From: Nocardioides piscis
Lineage (GTDB): Bacteria > Actinomycetota > Actinomycetes > Propionibacteriales > Nocardioidaceae
DNA: 64,000 nt
Direction of reading: 5' to 3'
Assembly: GCF_011300215.1 (NCBI RefSeq)
Contig: NZ_CP049866.1
Coordinates: forward strand, 992,001-1,056,000
The notes under the pieces are model-generated. The model was not told the DNA's origin. It was given only the letters and a program-made list of their open reading frames with translations, and did not search any database. Shown piece after piece: positions 44,672 through 53,130 of the stretch. The translations under genes and the position numbers were made by a program. Numbering within the stretch: position 1 is the first letter of the stretch; every line of letters begins with the position of its first letter.

Positions 44672-45178
44672 TCAGCGCTCGATGGTGACGGACTCGATGA
44701 CGACCGACTCGGCCGGACGGTCGCCCGGACCGGTGCGGGTGGCGCCGATCTTGTCCACGACCTCGCGGGAGGACTGGTCGGCGACCTCGCCGAAGATGGT
44801 GTGCTTGCGGTTGAGCCACGGCGTCGCGCCGAGGGTGATGAAGAACTGCGAGCCGTTGGTGCCGGGGCCGGCGTTGGCCATCGCGAGGAGATAGGGCTTG
44901 TCGAAGACGAGCTCGGGGTGGATCTCGTCCTTGAAGTTGTAGCCCGGGCCGCCGGTGCCGGTGCCCTGGGGGCAACCGCCCTGGATCATGAAGCCCTCGA
45001 TCACGCGGTGGAAGATCAGGCCGTCGTAGAACGCGCCCTTGCGGTCGCCGGCGGTGTAGTCCTTGGTCCCCTCGGCGAGCCCGACGAAGTTGTCGACCGT
45101 CTCGGGAGCGTGGTTGGGGAACAGGTTGAGCACGATGTCACCCTGGTTGGTCTTCAGGGTGGCCTTGATGTCCGCCAT
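44672..45178 (-). CDS. Cyclophilin-type peptidyl-prolyl cis-trans isomerase
   Basis: A 168-residue cytoplasmic PPIase. The active-site signatures are FHRVIEGFMIQGG (Arg and Phe), GTNGSQFFITL (Gln-Phe-Phe) and NRKHTIFGEV (Trp-site region). It has no signal peptide and matches PpiA, which lies in the same origin-proximal position in mycobacteria. The ATG at 45178 begins MADIKATLKTNQGDIVLNLFP. Confidence 0.95.
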   Translation of the reverse strand: MADIKATLKTNQGDIVLNLFPNHAPETVDNFVGLAEGTKDYTAGDRKGAFYDGLIFHRVIEGFMIQGGCPQGTGTGGPGYNFKDEIHPELVFDKPYLLAMANAGPGTNGSQFFITLGATPWLNRKHTIFGEVADQSSREVVDKIGATRTGPGDRPAESVVIESVTIER

Positions 45179-45302
45179 GGGATGCCTCTCGAAGTCGGTT
45201 TGTGGATCGTCTCGATCCTGCCATGCGGGCCAACACTCACAGGGGGGTGGTAGCCGCTTGGGGCTCATGGTGAGATGGGTTCACAACCATCTAGGAGGCC
45301 AC

Positions 45303-46034
45303 ATGCGCATCGGCAGGAAGAAGTCGATGATCGACCGGGCCCACGATTATGTGGAGTCCGTCTCAGACACCGTCATCCCACAGCTCGAGGCGGCTCTCGA
45401 GTCTGCCCGCGAGAAGGCCGGACCGGCCATCACCGACGCCCGCGCGAAGGCCGGGCCCGCGCTCGCCGACGCACGCTCGAAGGCCGCGCCGGTGCTTGCC
45501 GAGGGTCGCGCCCTGGCCGCGCAGAAGGCCGCTGCCGGCGCCGCGCTCGCGGCCGGGACCGCTGCCACGTCTCGTGACTTCGCCGCGTCCAAGGTCGCGG
45601 AGCTGCGCCACGAGCCGGAGCCCAAGGGCTCCAAGCTGAAGAAGTTCCTGCTGCTCAGCGGCCTGCTTGCCGTCGGGGGTGCCGTCTTCGCCAAGATGAA
45701 GGCCAAGTCCGCCGAGAGCGACAACTGGCAGTCGTCATACGTCCCGAAGCCGCCGCCGGCCCCCACGTCGGACTCTGCCGCCCCTACGGCGCAGGCTCCC
45801 GTGACCCCGGCTGCTCCCACCTCGGGATCCGCCTCCGGCCAGCAGGGTGACCCGCTGACCGACCCGATCTCCTCGCTCGACCCGGAGACCCCCACAGCCA
45901 ACGAGACCGCCGACGACGTCGCCGGCGGTGCTCCCGGCGAGGCCCTCAGCGATCACGCCGAGACCCCTCACCAGGTCACCACGCCCGACTCGCCGGCGAC
46001 CATCACCGACGTCGACGACGTGCCCAAGAGCTAG
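45303..46034 (+). CDS. Ala-rich helical membrane protein (CwsA-like position)
   Basis: A 243-residue protein that I do not recognise by family. Residues ~20-90 are an Ala-rich amphipathic helix with near-repeats (KAGPAITDARAKAGPALADARSKAAPVLAEGRALAAQKA). A short hydrophobic segment (KKFLLLSGLLAVGGAVFAKM, ~112-131) is followed by a Pro/Ser/Thr/Asp-rich tail. Near dnaA/gyrA and ppiA mycobacteria have cwsA, a wall-synthesis protein with a similar helical-plus-TM layout; homology here is only suspected. AGGAGG precedes the ATG by 5 nt. A strong terminator follows. Confidence 0.65.
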   Translation: MRIGRKKSMIDRAHDYVESVSDTVIPQLEAALESAREKAGPAITDARAKAGPALADARSKAAPVLAEGRALAAQKAAAGAALAAGTAATSRDFAASKVAELRHEPEPKGSKLKKFLLLSGLLAVGGAVFAKMKAKSAESDNWQSSYVPKPPPAPTSDSAAPTAQAPVTPAAPTSGSASGQQGDPLTDPISSLDPETPTANETADDVAGGAPGEALSDHAETPHQVTTPDSPATITDVDDVPKS

Positions 46035-46047
46035 ACCCGCTCGCGTT

Positions 46048-46082
46048 CACGAGCCCCGGACCTCGGTGGTCCGGGGCTCGTG
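46048..46082. terminator. Strong bidirectional terminator
   Basis: A 15-bp perfect stem (CACGAGCCCCGGACC at 46048-46062 with 46068-46082) and a TCGGT loop, 14 bp after the plus-strand stop and 57 bp from the convergent acyltransferase stop. Confidence 0.85.
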
Positions 46083-46138
46083 GCATTTCCGGGTGGGTGG
46101 ACCCTCCTGCTTGTCGGAGTCCTCGGCTTGCGAAGCCA

Positions 46139-47179
46139 TCACCTCGTCCGGGCGCGGCCGCGCGGCAGCTCCACCGGCCGGTGCTCCTCGACCCAGCGGT
46201 CGATCTCCTCCCACCACCCGAAGAGCCACTCGATGCGCGCGTCGCGCTCGACCGGGATCTCCGAGCGGGGCACCTCCCACCAGCGCATGACCAGCTCCTT
46301 GTCCATCGGCAGCTCGCGCCAGACGTCGCCGACCGTGAGCATGTGGTCCAGGCCGGTGTGCGCGACGAGCACGACGTCGGCGTCCGGTGCGGCGTCGAGC
46401 GCGGCCAGGAACCCGCCCGGTCGGGGCGCCAGCACGTGGGTCATCTGCTCGGCCCGCTCGGCCATCTTCACCAGACCGAGCTTGTGGAGGCGGGCGATCG
46501 CACGATCGCGGCGGGCCGCGGTGAAGTTGCCGCCCTCGGGGAAGATGACGAAGGCGTCGTTGGGGTCGAGGTTGCTGGCCAGTCGGGCGATCTTGCTCTC
46601 GAAGTCCTCGCCCTGCGCTGGGTCGGTGGAGATGAAGGCGGCGGGGATCCGGTTGAGCAACACGTCGATCGCGGGGTCCCACGCCAGGCTGTCCTTCAGG
46701 ACCACCCGTGGCTCGCGGCCGTACCAGTGCAGCAGCGCATACATCAGCGTGAACGAGTCGCCCGGCCCGGCGTGGCGGCAGCACACCAGGATCGGCCGCG
46801 TCGGATGCGGGACGGGGGCGGGACCGACCGTGCGGATCCGCAGCGCCAGCACCCGCTTGGCCTCGCGGAAGACCACCACGAGGACCCACTGCACCAGCTC
46901 GTAGTGGATGCCGGCGAAGTATGGCGAGCGCAACCGCCACCCCAGTCCCGACGCCAGCCAGAGCCCGAGCAGCACCAGCAGGAGCAGCGACTCCGCGGTG
47001 AGGTAGAGGATCACCACCCACAGCAGCCGCAGTGCGCGCCACCGCCCGGGCAGCACCGGGGAGAGTGCGGCCGCCACGATCACCCACACCGGCAGGGTGA
47101 CCAGGAGGAGAGCCGTCAGCAGCACGACGGCCGGGGCGATCACCAGCCGCCGCAGCGCCCACAGCAGCACGGGGCTCAT
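46139..47179 (-). CDS. PlsC-like lysophospholipid acyltransferase
   Basis: A 346-residue protein. Two or three N-terminal membrane helices (LVIAPAVVLLTALLLVTLPVWVIVAAAL; ILYLTAESLLLLVLLGLWLA) precede the acyltransferase domain with CRHAGPGDS (the HxxxxD catalytic motif) and FPEGGNFTAARR (EGxR-like motif). It probably acylates lysophosphatidate or another glycerolipid. The ATG overlaps the stop of the patatin gene (TGATG), so the pair are coupled in lipid remodelling. Confidence 0.85.
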   Translation of the reverse strand: MSPVLLWALRRLVIAPAVVLLTALLLVTLPVWVIVAAALSPVLPGRWRALRLLWVVILYLTAESLLLLVLLGLWLASGLGWRLRSPYFAGIHYELVQWVLVVVFREAKRVLALRIRTVGPAPVPHPTRPILVCCRHAGPGDSFTLMYALLHWYGREPRVVLKDSLAWDPAIDVLLNRIPAAFISTDPAQGEDFESKIARLASNLDPNDAFVIFPEGGNFTAARRDRAIARLHKLGLVKMAERAEQMTHVLAPRPGGFLAALDAAPDADVVLVAHTGLDHMLTVGDVWRELPMDKELVMRWWEVPRSEIPVERDARIEWLFGWWEEIDRWVEEHRPVELPRGRARTR

Positions 47180-48072
47180 CAGCGCGCCAGGTGCTCGTCG
47201 AGATAGACCCGCGAGGCGTCGTACGTCGAGTCGATCCGTCGCTGCACGGAGGAGAAGTCCCGGAAGGCGAGCATGCTGTCGTCCCTCGACGACGTCCCGG
47301 CGGCCGGCAGCACGTGGACGTCCACGCCGTCGGGGACCTCGTCGAGCTCGCGCATGAACCGGTGGCGCCGCGCGATCTCGAAGCTGACCCGCGCGACCTC
47401 CCAGGGCCGGCGCGGGACGGCGAGCGGCCGGTCGACGCGGCCGACCTGGAGGACGAAGACCCGGGTGGCGCCCTGGGCCACCGCACGGCCCACAGGGATC
47501 GAGTTGACGATGCCGCCGTCGAGGAAGTGCTCCTCGCCGAACTCGGTGGTGGCCCGCGCCGGCGGCAGCAGCCCGGGCACCGCGGCGCTGGCCACGATCG
47601 CGGGCACCACCGGCCCGCTGGTGAACCAGTGCTCGGCCGCCCGTTCGATGCTGGCCGCGCACACCCCGAACTCGACCGGCAGCTCCTCGAACGTCAGGTC
47701 GCCGAACTCGTCGACGAGCCGCTCCCGCAGCGGCTTGGCGGAATAGAGGTTGGTGCCGCCGGTGGCGACCACTCGGCGTACGGTCCGCAGGGGTCGCTCG
47801 CGGAACAGGTCGCGCTCGGCCGCTCGGGTCCGGGTCGGCCGGATCTTCGTCCTCTTCACCCGGGCCGGCTGGGCCGTCTTCGCCCACAGGTCGGTGAGGC
47901 GGTCGATGACGTCGAGCGAGGGCTCACGGGCGACCATCGCGCCGTTGAGGGCCCCCACGCTGGTGCCGAGGACGAGGTCGGGCGTGATGTCGCGCTCGAA
48001 CAGCGCCCGCAGCATCCCGACCTCCACGGCGCCGAGCACGCCACCGCCGCCGAGCACGAACGCAGTCGTCAT
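47179..48072 (-). CDS. Patatin-like phospholipase
   Basis: A 297-residue lipid acyl hydrolase. The oxyanion loop is LGGGGVLGAVEVG, the nucleophile serine is in GTSVGALNGA and the dyad aspartate is in FLDGGIVNSIPV. No signal peptide, so cytoplasmic or membrane-peripheral. It is coupled to the downstream acyltransferase, suggesting a deacylation-reacylation pair, and lies 18 bp after the DUF3817 gene. Confidence 0.92.
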   Translation of the reverse strand: MTTAFVLGGGGVLGAVEVGMLRALFERDITPDLVLGTSVGALNGAMVAREPSLDVIDRLTDLWAKTAQPARVKRTKIRPTRTRAAERDLFRERPLRTVRRVVATGGTNLYSAKPLRERLVDEFGDLTFEELPVEFGVCAASIERAAEHWFTSGPVVPAIVASAAVPGLLPPARATTEFGEEHFLDGGIVNSIPVGRAVAQGATRVFVLQVGRVDRPLAVPRRPWEVARVSFEIARRHRFMRELDEVPDGVDVHVLPAAGTSSRDDSMLAFRDFSSVQRRIDSTYDASRVYLDEHLAR

Positions 48073-48090
48073 CGGTTCAGCCCTTCCCGG

Positions 48091-48477
48091 TCACGTCACC
48101 GCAAGGTCGGAGTGGTCGGCCCGGACCCGCTGCGTGGCCCTGCGCTCGGCCCAGAAGGAGAGGACCGGCACGGTGCCCAGGACGAGGGTCACCGCGAGGA
48201 ACGGCAGGTCCCACCCGGCGCGGCGACCGAGCATGAAGGCAGTGACCAGGAAGATCATGTAGAGCCAGCCGTGCGCGACTCCGAGATATTCGGTGATGCC
48301 GTCGCCGAGCTGCTGGACGCTCGAGCCCGGCGTGACCAGCTCCGGGGTGCCCGGGAAGATCCCCCACATGCTGCTGCCGTCGAAGTTGGCCAGGGGCACG
48401 CCGATGAGGCACAAGACGATGAGCAGCACACCGACGATGGTGGCCATGACGCGATAGCGGAGCAGGGCAGCCTTCAC
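48091..48477 (-). CDS. DUF3817 small membrane protein
   Basis: A 128-residue protein with three hydrophobic helices (ATIVGVLLIVLCLIGVPLA; GWLYMIFLVTAFMLG; PFLAVTLVLGTVPVLSFWAE). The HGWLYMIFLVTAFMLGRRAGW block and the C-terminal FWAERRATQR match DUF3817. Function unknown. The GTG at 48477 overlaps the SURF1 stop (GTGA), so it belongs to the lipoprotein-SURF1-DUF3817-patatin-acyltransferase run. Confidence 0.88.
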   Translation of the reverse strand: MKAALLRYRVMATIVGVLLIVLCLIGVPLANFDGSSMWGIFPGTPELVTPGSSVQQLGDGITEYLGVAHGWLYMIFLVTAFMLGRRAGWDLPFLAVTLVLGTVPVLSFWAERRATQRVRADHSDLAVT

Positions 48478-49190
48478 GACGGTGAGTCTGTCACGCTCTC
48501 CACGGCGAGCTCGTCGCGGACGAGGCGCCACCAGATGAAGGCGGCGAAGAGCCCGAAGACCCACCACTCCAGCGCATAGAGCAGGTTGCGGAGCGCAGTG
48601 AACCGCCCGGCCTGGGGCTGCTGGTCGATGCCCGCCGCAGTGAGGTCGCCGATCGGGTCCTGTGCGATGACGTATGCCGAGTAGAGGTCGACGTCGACCC
48701 GCTGGACGGCGTCGGCGCTGCGCAGCTGGGGCACGACGTCGTCGCTCGGGTCCTCGTCGGCGGCGCCGGTCCCGTCGGGCGGTTGGAGCCAGCCGGTCAC
48801 CTCCGCCGGGCCGTCGGGCACCTGGGTCACGCGCGGCTGGTCGCTCCACCCCAGCACGACGGGGATGGCCGGGTCACCGGCGTCGCCGACGCTGAGCGGC
48901 ACCACGGCCCAGTAGCCCTCGTCGGGTCCCAGGGTCCGGCCGGAGACGAAGAACGCGCCGTCGGGGAGCCAAGTGCCCTCCACCGTCACCGGTCGCCCGA
49001 CGTCGTTGCCCGGGAACGGGTCGTCGGAATCCATCACGTCGCTCAGTGCAACGGGCTCGAGCTGGGTGAGGTCGCGCGCCTCCGCGGCGCGCCGGTCCTG
49101 CCAGGCCTGGAGCTGCCAATACCCGAGCCAGCCGGCGATCGAGACCAGTACGAGGGCGAGCAGGGTGAAGCCGAGGAGTCTCCGCTTCAC
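48474..49190 (-). CDS. SURF1-family cytochrome oxidase assembly protein
   Basis: A 238-residue protein with a helix at each end (LLGFTLLALVLVSIAGWLGYWQLQAW and LLYALEWWVFGLFAAFIWWRLV) and an external domain between, the SURF1 layout. GYWQLQAWQDRRA and the GTWLPDGAFFVSGR block are typical. SURF1 helps insert haem a or assemble aa3-type cytochrome c oxidase. The GTG at 49190 overlaps the upstream lipoprotein stop. Confidence 0.9.
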   Translation of the reverse strand: MKRRLLGFTLLALVLVSIAGWLGYWQLQAWQDRRAAEARDLTQLEPVALSDVMDSDDPFPGNDVGRPVTVEGTWLPDGAFFVSGRTLGPDEGYWAVVPLSVGDAGDPAIPVVLGWSDQPRVTQVPDGPAEVTGWLQPPDGTGAADEDPSDDVVPQLRSADAVQRVDVDLYSAYVIAQDPIGDLTAAGIDQQPQAGRFTALRNLLYALEWWVFGLFAAFIWWRLVRDELAVESVTDSPS

Positions 49191-50218
49191 AGGCCGGTCG
49201 GCTCTTCCATCGGCGTCACCTCGTTGCACACCGCGAACGGCAGCAGGTCGGTCAGCGCCACGCTCGCCGCGGCCACCGACTCCCGCACGGTGTAGCCGAT
49301 CCGCCCGGTGGACGGGTCGGCGACCGGGTCGACGAGGGCGTCGCCGAACCCGAGCGGGCCGACCTCGGGGAAGGCCTTGGCCAGGTCGGCGCGCTCGAAC
49401 AGGTCGAGCCGGCCGGGGCCGAGCCGGGCCGTGGCCAGGCCGTCGTCGAAGCTCAGGGCAAACCGTGCCAGCGGGTCCAGGTCGGTCGGGTCCTGACCGG
49501 CGAGGACGGCGTCCTGGTCCTGGACGCCTGCATCGGGCCCGAGCGCCGAGCCCAGTGGCACGCAGCCGGCGCGGTAGTAGGTCGACTCGGCGGGAGCCTC
49601 GGCCGTCAGCTCGAAGATCCCCTCGTGGTCGGCCCAGGACTCCTCGTCCTCCGCCACGGCCCCGACCGAGACGAGGTTTCGTCCAGCGTCGACCTCGGCA
49701 CCGGCCAGGCCGGCGACCCGGTCCTCGATCGCTCTTCGGACGGGGGCCAGGTCGAGGTCGGGCCGGAAGCCCAGGATCCAGCCGGCACCCTCGGGCGTGG
49801 TGAAGCGCGCCTCCCAGTCGACGTCGTCCTGGGTGAATCCGTAGTCGAGCGCCAGCCGGGAGTTGTCCGCACGCAGCATCCCCTCGGTGAGCAGCACCGT
49901 CTCGCGGCGCGCCCGCTCCCAGTAGTCGGAGCGGTCGCTCATCGGGTCCTGACTGGTCAGGTCAGGCATCCCGAGCGCAGCGCGCGAGGCGTCGAAGTCG
50001 GTGATCGTGATCGTCTCGGCATCGGCCGGGACGAGCGTCAGGGCGGTGCGACCCGGGGAGACGTCGGCGTCAGCGGCGTACGGCGGGATCGTCTCGGACA
50101 CGACCGGCGGGAGCGCCTGCGGGGTGAACCCGGCCTCGGCGGCGCAGGAGGTCAGCGCGACCGCGCCCAGCAGCAGTCCGAGCCGGGCGACAGACGAGCG
50201 GAGGGTCGGGCGCGGCAC
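49187..50218 (-). CDS. Hypothetical lipoprotein
   Basis: A 343-residue exported protein. The N-terminal signal ends in a lipobox (LLLGAVALTSC). The mature part is acidic and without a motif I recognise; it contains internal FRPDLDLAPVRRAIEDRVAGL and two or three cysteines (Cys near 230 and near the C-terminus in FAVCNEV). The GTG at 50218 directly precedes the signal peptide. It is the first gene of a tightly overlapping run with SURF1 and DUF3817. Role unknown. Confidence 0.75.
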   Translation of the reverse strand: MPRPTLRSSVARLGLLLGAVALTSCAAEAGFTPQALPPVVSETIPPYAADADVSPGRTALTLVPADAETITITDFDASRAALGMPDLTSQDPMSDRSDYWERARRETVLLTEGMLRADNSRLALDYGFTQDDVDWEARFTTPEGAGWILGFRPDLDLAPVRRAIEDRVAGLAGAEVDAGRNLVSVGAVAEDEESWADHEGIFELTAEAPAESTYYRAGCVPLGSALGPDAGVQDQDAVLAGQDPTDLDPLARFALSFDDGLATARLGPGRLDLFERADLAKAFPEVGPLGFGDALVDPVADPSTGRIGYTVRESVAAASVALTDLLPFAVCNEVTPMEEPTGL

Positions 50219-50378
50219 GCGAAGAGTGTGCCATCCGGTCGGCTGCAACCCCGATTTGCCGGGCCCGTTCCCGCTGCCCACCCGCTCCGCAACATCGCGC
50301 CCTGGCGGTGGCGAATGTTCTCGCGGGTCTCCTTGCCCTCTCCTCCTTCGAACTCGCTGGTCAGCGGGTCGTCGAGCC

Positions 50379-50849
50379 TCACTCCTGCCGTACGACGACC
50401 CGAGTGCCGCTCGGGACCACGACGACGTCCTCCTCGTGGGACGCGACGTCGAGGAGCACCTCGAAGATGTCACGCATCGAGACGAAGCCCGCGATCTTGT
50501 CCTCCTCGATGACCGGCAGGTGGCGGATCTCCGCCTCGAGCATCCGTCGGGCCGTGTCGAGAATCTGGTCGTTCGGACGGGCCGTGACCAGGTCGGTGCT
50601 CATCACTTCCGCTGCCGTCACGTGGGCTGGGTTCGCCCCCTGCCCGAGGTGGTTCACGACATCGCGCTCGGACACGACACCGGCAAGGCGTCCGTTCTCC
50701 ACGACGCCAAGGGCACCGATGCCGTCCGCCGCCAGCGACTCCGCGACCTCCAGCAGCGTGGCCGCGCCGGGCACGGTGGCCACCGGCCACACCATGACCC
50801 GGGCAATCGCATCGGTGGTGTGCAAGCTGGGTCTGCTGCTGGCGTACAT
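50379..50849 (-). CDS. Tandem CBS-domain protein
   Basis: A 156-residue protein consisting of two CBS domains. The first is IARVMVWPVATVPGAATLLEVAESLAADGIGALGVVENGRLAGVVSERDVV, the second VMSTDLVTARPNDQILDTARRMLEAEIRHLPVIEEDKIAGFVSMRDIF. CBS pairs bind adenine nucleotides or similar ligands. It resembles stand-alone CBS proteins such as Hrp1 of mycobacteria, which belong to hypoxia (DosR) regulons. The ATG at 50849 has GGAGG 5 nt upstream. Confidence 0.88.
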   Translation of the reverse strand: MYASSRPSLHTTDAIARVMVWPVATVPGAATLLEVAESLAADGIGALGVVENGRLAGVVSERDVVNHLGQGANPAHVTAAEVMSTDLVTARPNDQILDTARRMLEAEIRHLPVIEEDKIAGFVSMRDIFEVLLDVASHEEDVVVVPSGTRVVVRQE

Positions 50850-50917
50850 GGGGGCCTCCACAGGTCGACGCTTCGTTGTTCCTGACCCCAGCCTGTGCTG
50901 TTGGTGCTCCCAGGGTC

Positions 50918-50933
50918 AGGGGCCTTGGTCCTG
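50918..50933 (-). promoter_or_regulatory. DosR/DevR-like box upstream of the CBS gene
   Basis: On the minus strand the sequence AGGACCAAGGCCCC lies ~70 bp before the CBS-protein start. It resembles the GGGACC-N3-GGCCC type of DosR operator described in actinobacteria. It is an imperfect palindrome, seen by eye only. Confidence 0.35.
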
Positions 50934-50992
50934 CGCCTGCGGGCTGAACTGCCCCCAAGGCGGAGGTGACCGGGGCGCGGCGAGCTGAGGTC

Positions 50993-52078
50993 CTAGGCGG
51001 GTTCTCGGAACCAACCTCGAGCGGCGGCGGGAACTCCGGCATCGCGCCGGGGCAGGTAGTGCTCGTGCAGGAGCCGCGCGGCCAGCTCACCGCGGCTGAG
51101 CACACCCACCTTGGCGAACACCGACTTCAGGTGCTCCTTGACGGTGTGCTCGCTGATGCCCAGCGCCTTGGCCGCCGCCCGGTTGCTCTCACCTCGCAGC
51201 ACCAGACCCACCACGTCCCGCTCCCGGACACTGAGCCCGTAGGCCGCGCACAACACTTCTGCCACCTCGATCGGGCGGGCCGCTTCGATGATCACCGCTG
51301 CGCCCGCACCTTCGAGGTGTGAGGCATGGAGCACCACCCAACGACCGTCGACCGCCTGCAGGCGCAGGTCCTTGGGGCCCGGCGACGACGACCACAGACA
51401 GGCCGTCAGGGCCGCGACGGCCGACGGCAGCCGGCCGTCGGGACCAAGGAGACGCAGCCAGTCCTCGGCCGCCTCGCTCACGGCGCTCAAGGAGCCGTCG
51501 GGGGCGACCAGGACCAGGCCAGGAGCGCCGGGCTCGTCGTGCGCCCCCTCGCTCGCGTCCGCCCGGAGCAGTGACAACCGCACACCGTCCGCGAGGTCGC
51601 CGGACAGGACGCCAAGTGTCGCCACCTCCTCGGCCGTGAAGTGGCCCTCGCGTCGGTACGCGTAGAGCGAGGCCCAGCAGAATCCGTCTCGCATCAGGGC
51701 CACCCGCACGTCGTCACGCAGGCCCAGGGGCTCGAGCAGCCGGCCGAAACGGGCGCTGCGAGCCGGATTGCCCTCGGTGTGCGCGTGCAGACCTCCGGCC
51801 GGTGGCGTCCGGTGCACCAGGTCGATCAGACGGTTCACCTCGCCGTCCGCGTGCTCGAGCGAGAAGATCACAGCCTCCCGGGCGCTGTCGAAGGGCGCTC
51901 CCAACGCCAGACAGCCTGTGGACAGCAGCGTCGCGGGATCCACCTGCCCCCACGCCGAGACGTCCCAGGGCACCAGCTTCCGGAGCGTCGCGTCACTGCG
52001 CCGCCAGAGCTCCTCCACCGAGAGGCCGGCGACGGCCAGGGCCCTGAGCTGTCGCCGGACGTCGTCGAGACTTGGCAC
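50993..52078 (-). CDS. LuxR-family transcriptional regulator
   Basis: A 361-residue protein. The C-terminal ~65 residues are a LuxR/GerE helix-turn-helix (LSVRERDVVGLVLRGESNRAAAKALGISEHTVKEHLKSVFAKVGVLSRGELAARL). The N-terminal ~200 residues look GAF-like (sensor), and a PAS-like stretch (LVLVAPDGSLSAVSEAAEDWLRLLG) lies in the middle. The ligand is unknown. GTG 52078 is used; the frame is open to 52147. It is divergent from the cupin gene with a 111-bp gap, so it may control that gene. Confidence 0.85.
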   Translation of the reverse strand: MPSLDDVRRQLRALAVAGLSVEELWRRSDATLRKLVPWDVSAWGQVDPATLLSTGCLALGAPFDSAREAVIFSLEHADGEVNRLIDLVHRTPPAGGLHAHTEGNPARSARFGRLLEPLGLRDDVRVALMRDGFCWASLYAYRREGHFTAEEVATLGVLSGDLADGVRLSLLRADASEGAHDEPGAPGLVLVAPDGSLSAVSEAAEDWLRLLGPDGRLPSAVAALTACLWSSSPGPKDLRLQAVDGRWVVLHASHLEGAGAAVIIEAARPIEVAEVLCAAYGLSVRERDVVGLVLRGESNRAAAKALGISEHTVKEHLKSVFAKVGVLSRGELAARLLHEHYLPRRDAGVPAAARGWFREPA

Positions 52079-52189
52079 GCCCGCCACGATAAGGGACCCC
52101 TCGAAGGAGGTATACCGCACGCGATCCACAGCGCCGATCCTCGACAAGGAGCCGGAAGAGCCGGCTAACGAGAGTCAGGAAGGCACAGC

Positions 52190-52672
52190 ATGTCGAACAA
52201 AACCAGCACCGTCACCGCCAAGCCCACGCCGCGAGTTCTCCGCAGTCCTCGCAGCGTGGAGATGCTCGGCAACCGGCTCGACCTCCTCGTCGAGGCCGAC
52301 GACTTCCCCCGCGCCTCCGTGGTGCGCTACACCGTCGCCCCAGGGTTCACCGCTCCACCGCAGCTGCACCACCACGTCAGCGACGACGTGCTCATGATCG
52401 TGCTCGCCGGGGCGTTGGCCGTCTCAGGCGTCGAGGGTGAGGTCGAGGCAGGCCCCGGGGAGGTCGTCGTGCTCCGGCACGGCACCCCCTTCGCGTGGCG
52501 CAACGCGAGTGCAGAGGAGGAGGCGGTCTACCTCGGCGTCTATGCCCCGGGTGGGTTCGAGCAGTACTTCCCGGCGATCCAGGCCGCCGCCTCTTCTGCG
52601 GGCGGTCTGAGCCCGGAGGTGGTGTTCCCGCTGTGGGAGCAGTACGGGATCGCCGTCAGCGACACCGACTGA
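52190..52672 (+). CDS. Cupin-domain protein
   Basis: A 160-residue protein with one cupin barrel. Motif 1 is seen as FTAPPQLHHHVSDDVLMIVLAGALAV (metal-binding His cluster) and motif 2 as PGEVVVLRHGTPFAWRNASAEEE. Small single-cupin proteins are often dioxygenases, isomerases or sensors; no substrate can be assigned. It is divergent from the LuxR regulator. Confidence 0.85.
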   Translation: MSNKTSTVTAKPTPRVLRSPRSVEMLGNRLDLLVEADDFPRASVVRYTVAPGFTAPPQLHHHVSDDVLMIVLAGALAVSGVEGEVEAGPGEVVVLRHGTPFAWRNASAEEEAVYLGVYAPGGFEQYFPAIQAAASSAGGLSPEVVFPLWEQYGIAVSDTD

Positions 52673-52707
52673 CCGGACGTCGGCCCGCCTGCGGTTTCTC
52701 GGTTCTG

Positions 52708-52780
52708 TGGAGCCTAGGGGACTCGAACCCCTAACCCCCTGCTTGCAAAGCAGGTGCGCTACCAATTGCGCCAAGGCCCC
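52708..52780 (-). tRNA. tRNA-Ala (anticodon TGC)
   Basis: A 73-nt tRNA. The acceptor GGGGCCT pairs with AGGCTCC (one G-U), discriminator A, CCA not encoded. The anticodon stem CTGCT... encloses TTTGCAA with TGC; T loop is GGTTCGAGTCC. It lies in the usual place near gyrA. Confidence 0.95.
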
Positions 52781-52825
52781 GGATGGCGGCGAACCGCCGG
52801 CGGGTCAAGCTGGGTGGGACACCGA

Positions 52826-52951
52826 TCAGGACTTGGCGACCGGGTCGGTGGCCTCGGCCCAGAGTGCCTGCTCGGTCTTGCCCTCGTCCATCTTCTTCTT
52901 GGCGAAGGCGGCGCCGGCCGCGGCCAGCAGGATCATGACGAGCTTCTTCAT
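52826..52951 (-). CDS. DLW-39 family small protein
   Basis: A 41-residue peptide too short for most gene callers. It starts [21 protein letters not shown], an N-terminal hydrophobic helix, and ends [14 protein letters not shown], the conserved DLW..ATDPV tail of the actinobacterial DLW-39 family (here ALW). GGAGGA lies 5 nt before the ATG. The family is known to sit between the tRNA-Ile and tRNA-Ala genes beside gyrA, exactly as here. Function unknown. Confidence 0.85.
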   Translation of the reverse strand: MKKLVMILLAAAGAAFAKKKMDEGKTEQALWAEATDPVAKS

Positions 52952-52986
52952 GGGGATCCTCCAACGTGGGCGGCACGGAAATCGGG

Positions 52987-53060
52987 TGGGCCTAAGAGGA
53001 CTTGAACCTCTGACCTCTTCCTTATCAGGGAAGCGCTCTAACCGTCTGAGCTATAGGCCC
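52987..53060 (-). tRNA. tRNA-Ile (anticodon GAT)
   Basis: A 74-nt tRNA. The acceptor GGGCCTA pairs with TAGGCCC, discriminator A, CCA not encoded. The anticodon loop CTGATAA carries GAT, closed by a CTTCC/GGAAG stem. Standard location downstream of gyrA. Confidence 0.95.
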
Positions 53061-53130
53061 GGGTGCGCTGTGTGCAGCGACGCCGAAGATTACCCGACGC
53101 CACCCGGACGCCGCCAATCGGTGCGTGCAC

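Noticed and set aside
52731..52976. An 81-codon minus-strand frame between the tRNAs
   Set aside because: It runs into the tRNA-Ala gene in another frame; the DLW-39 peptide at 52826-52951 is the real gene there.
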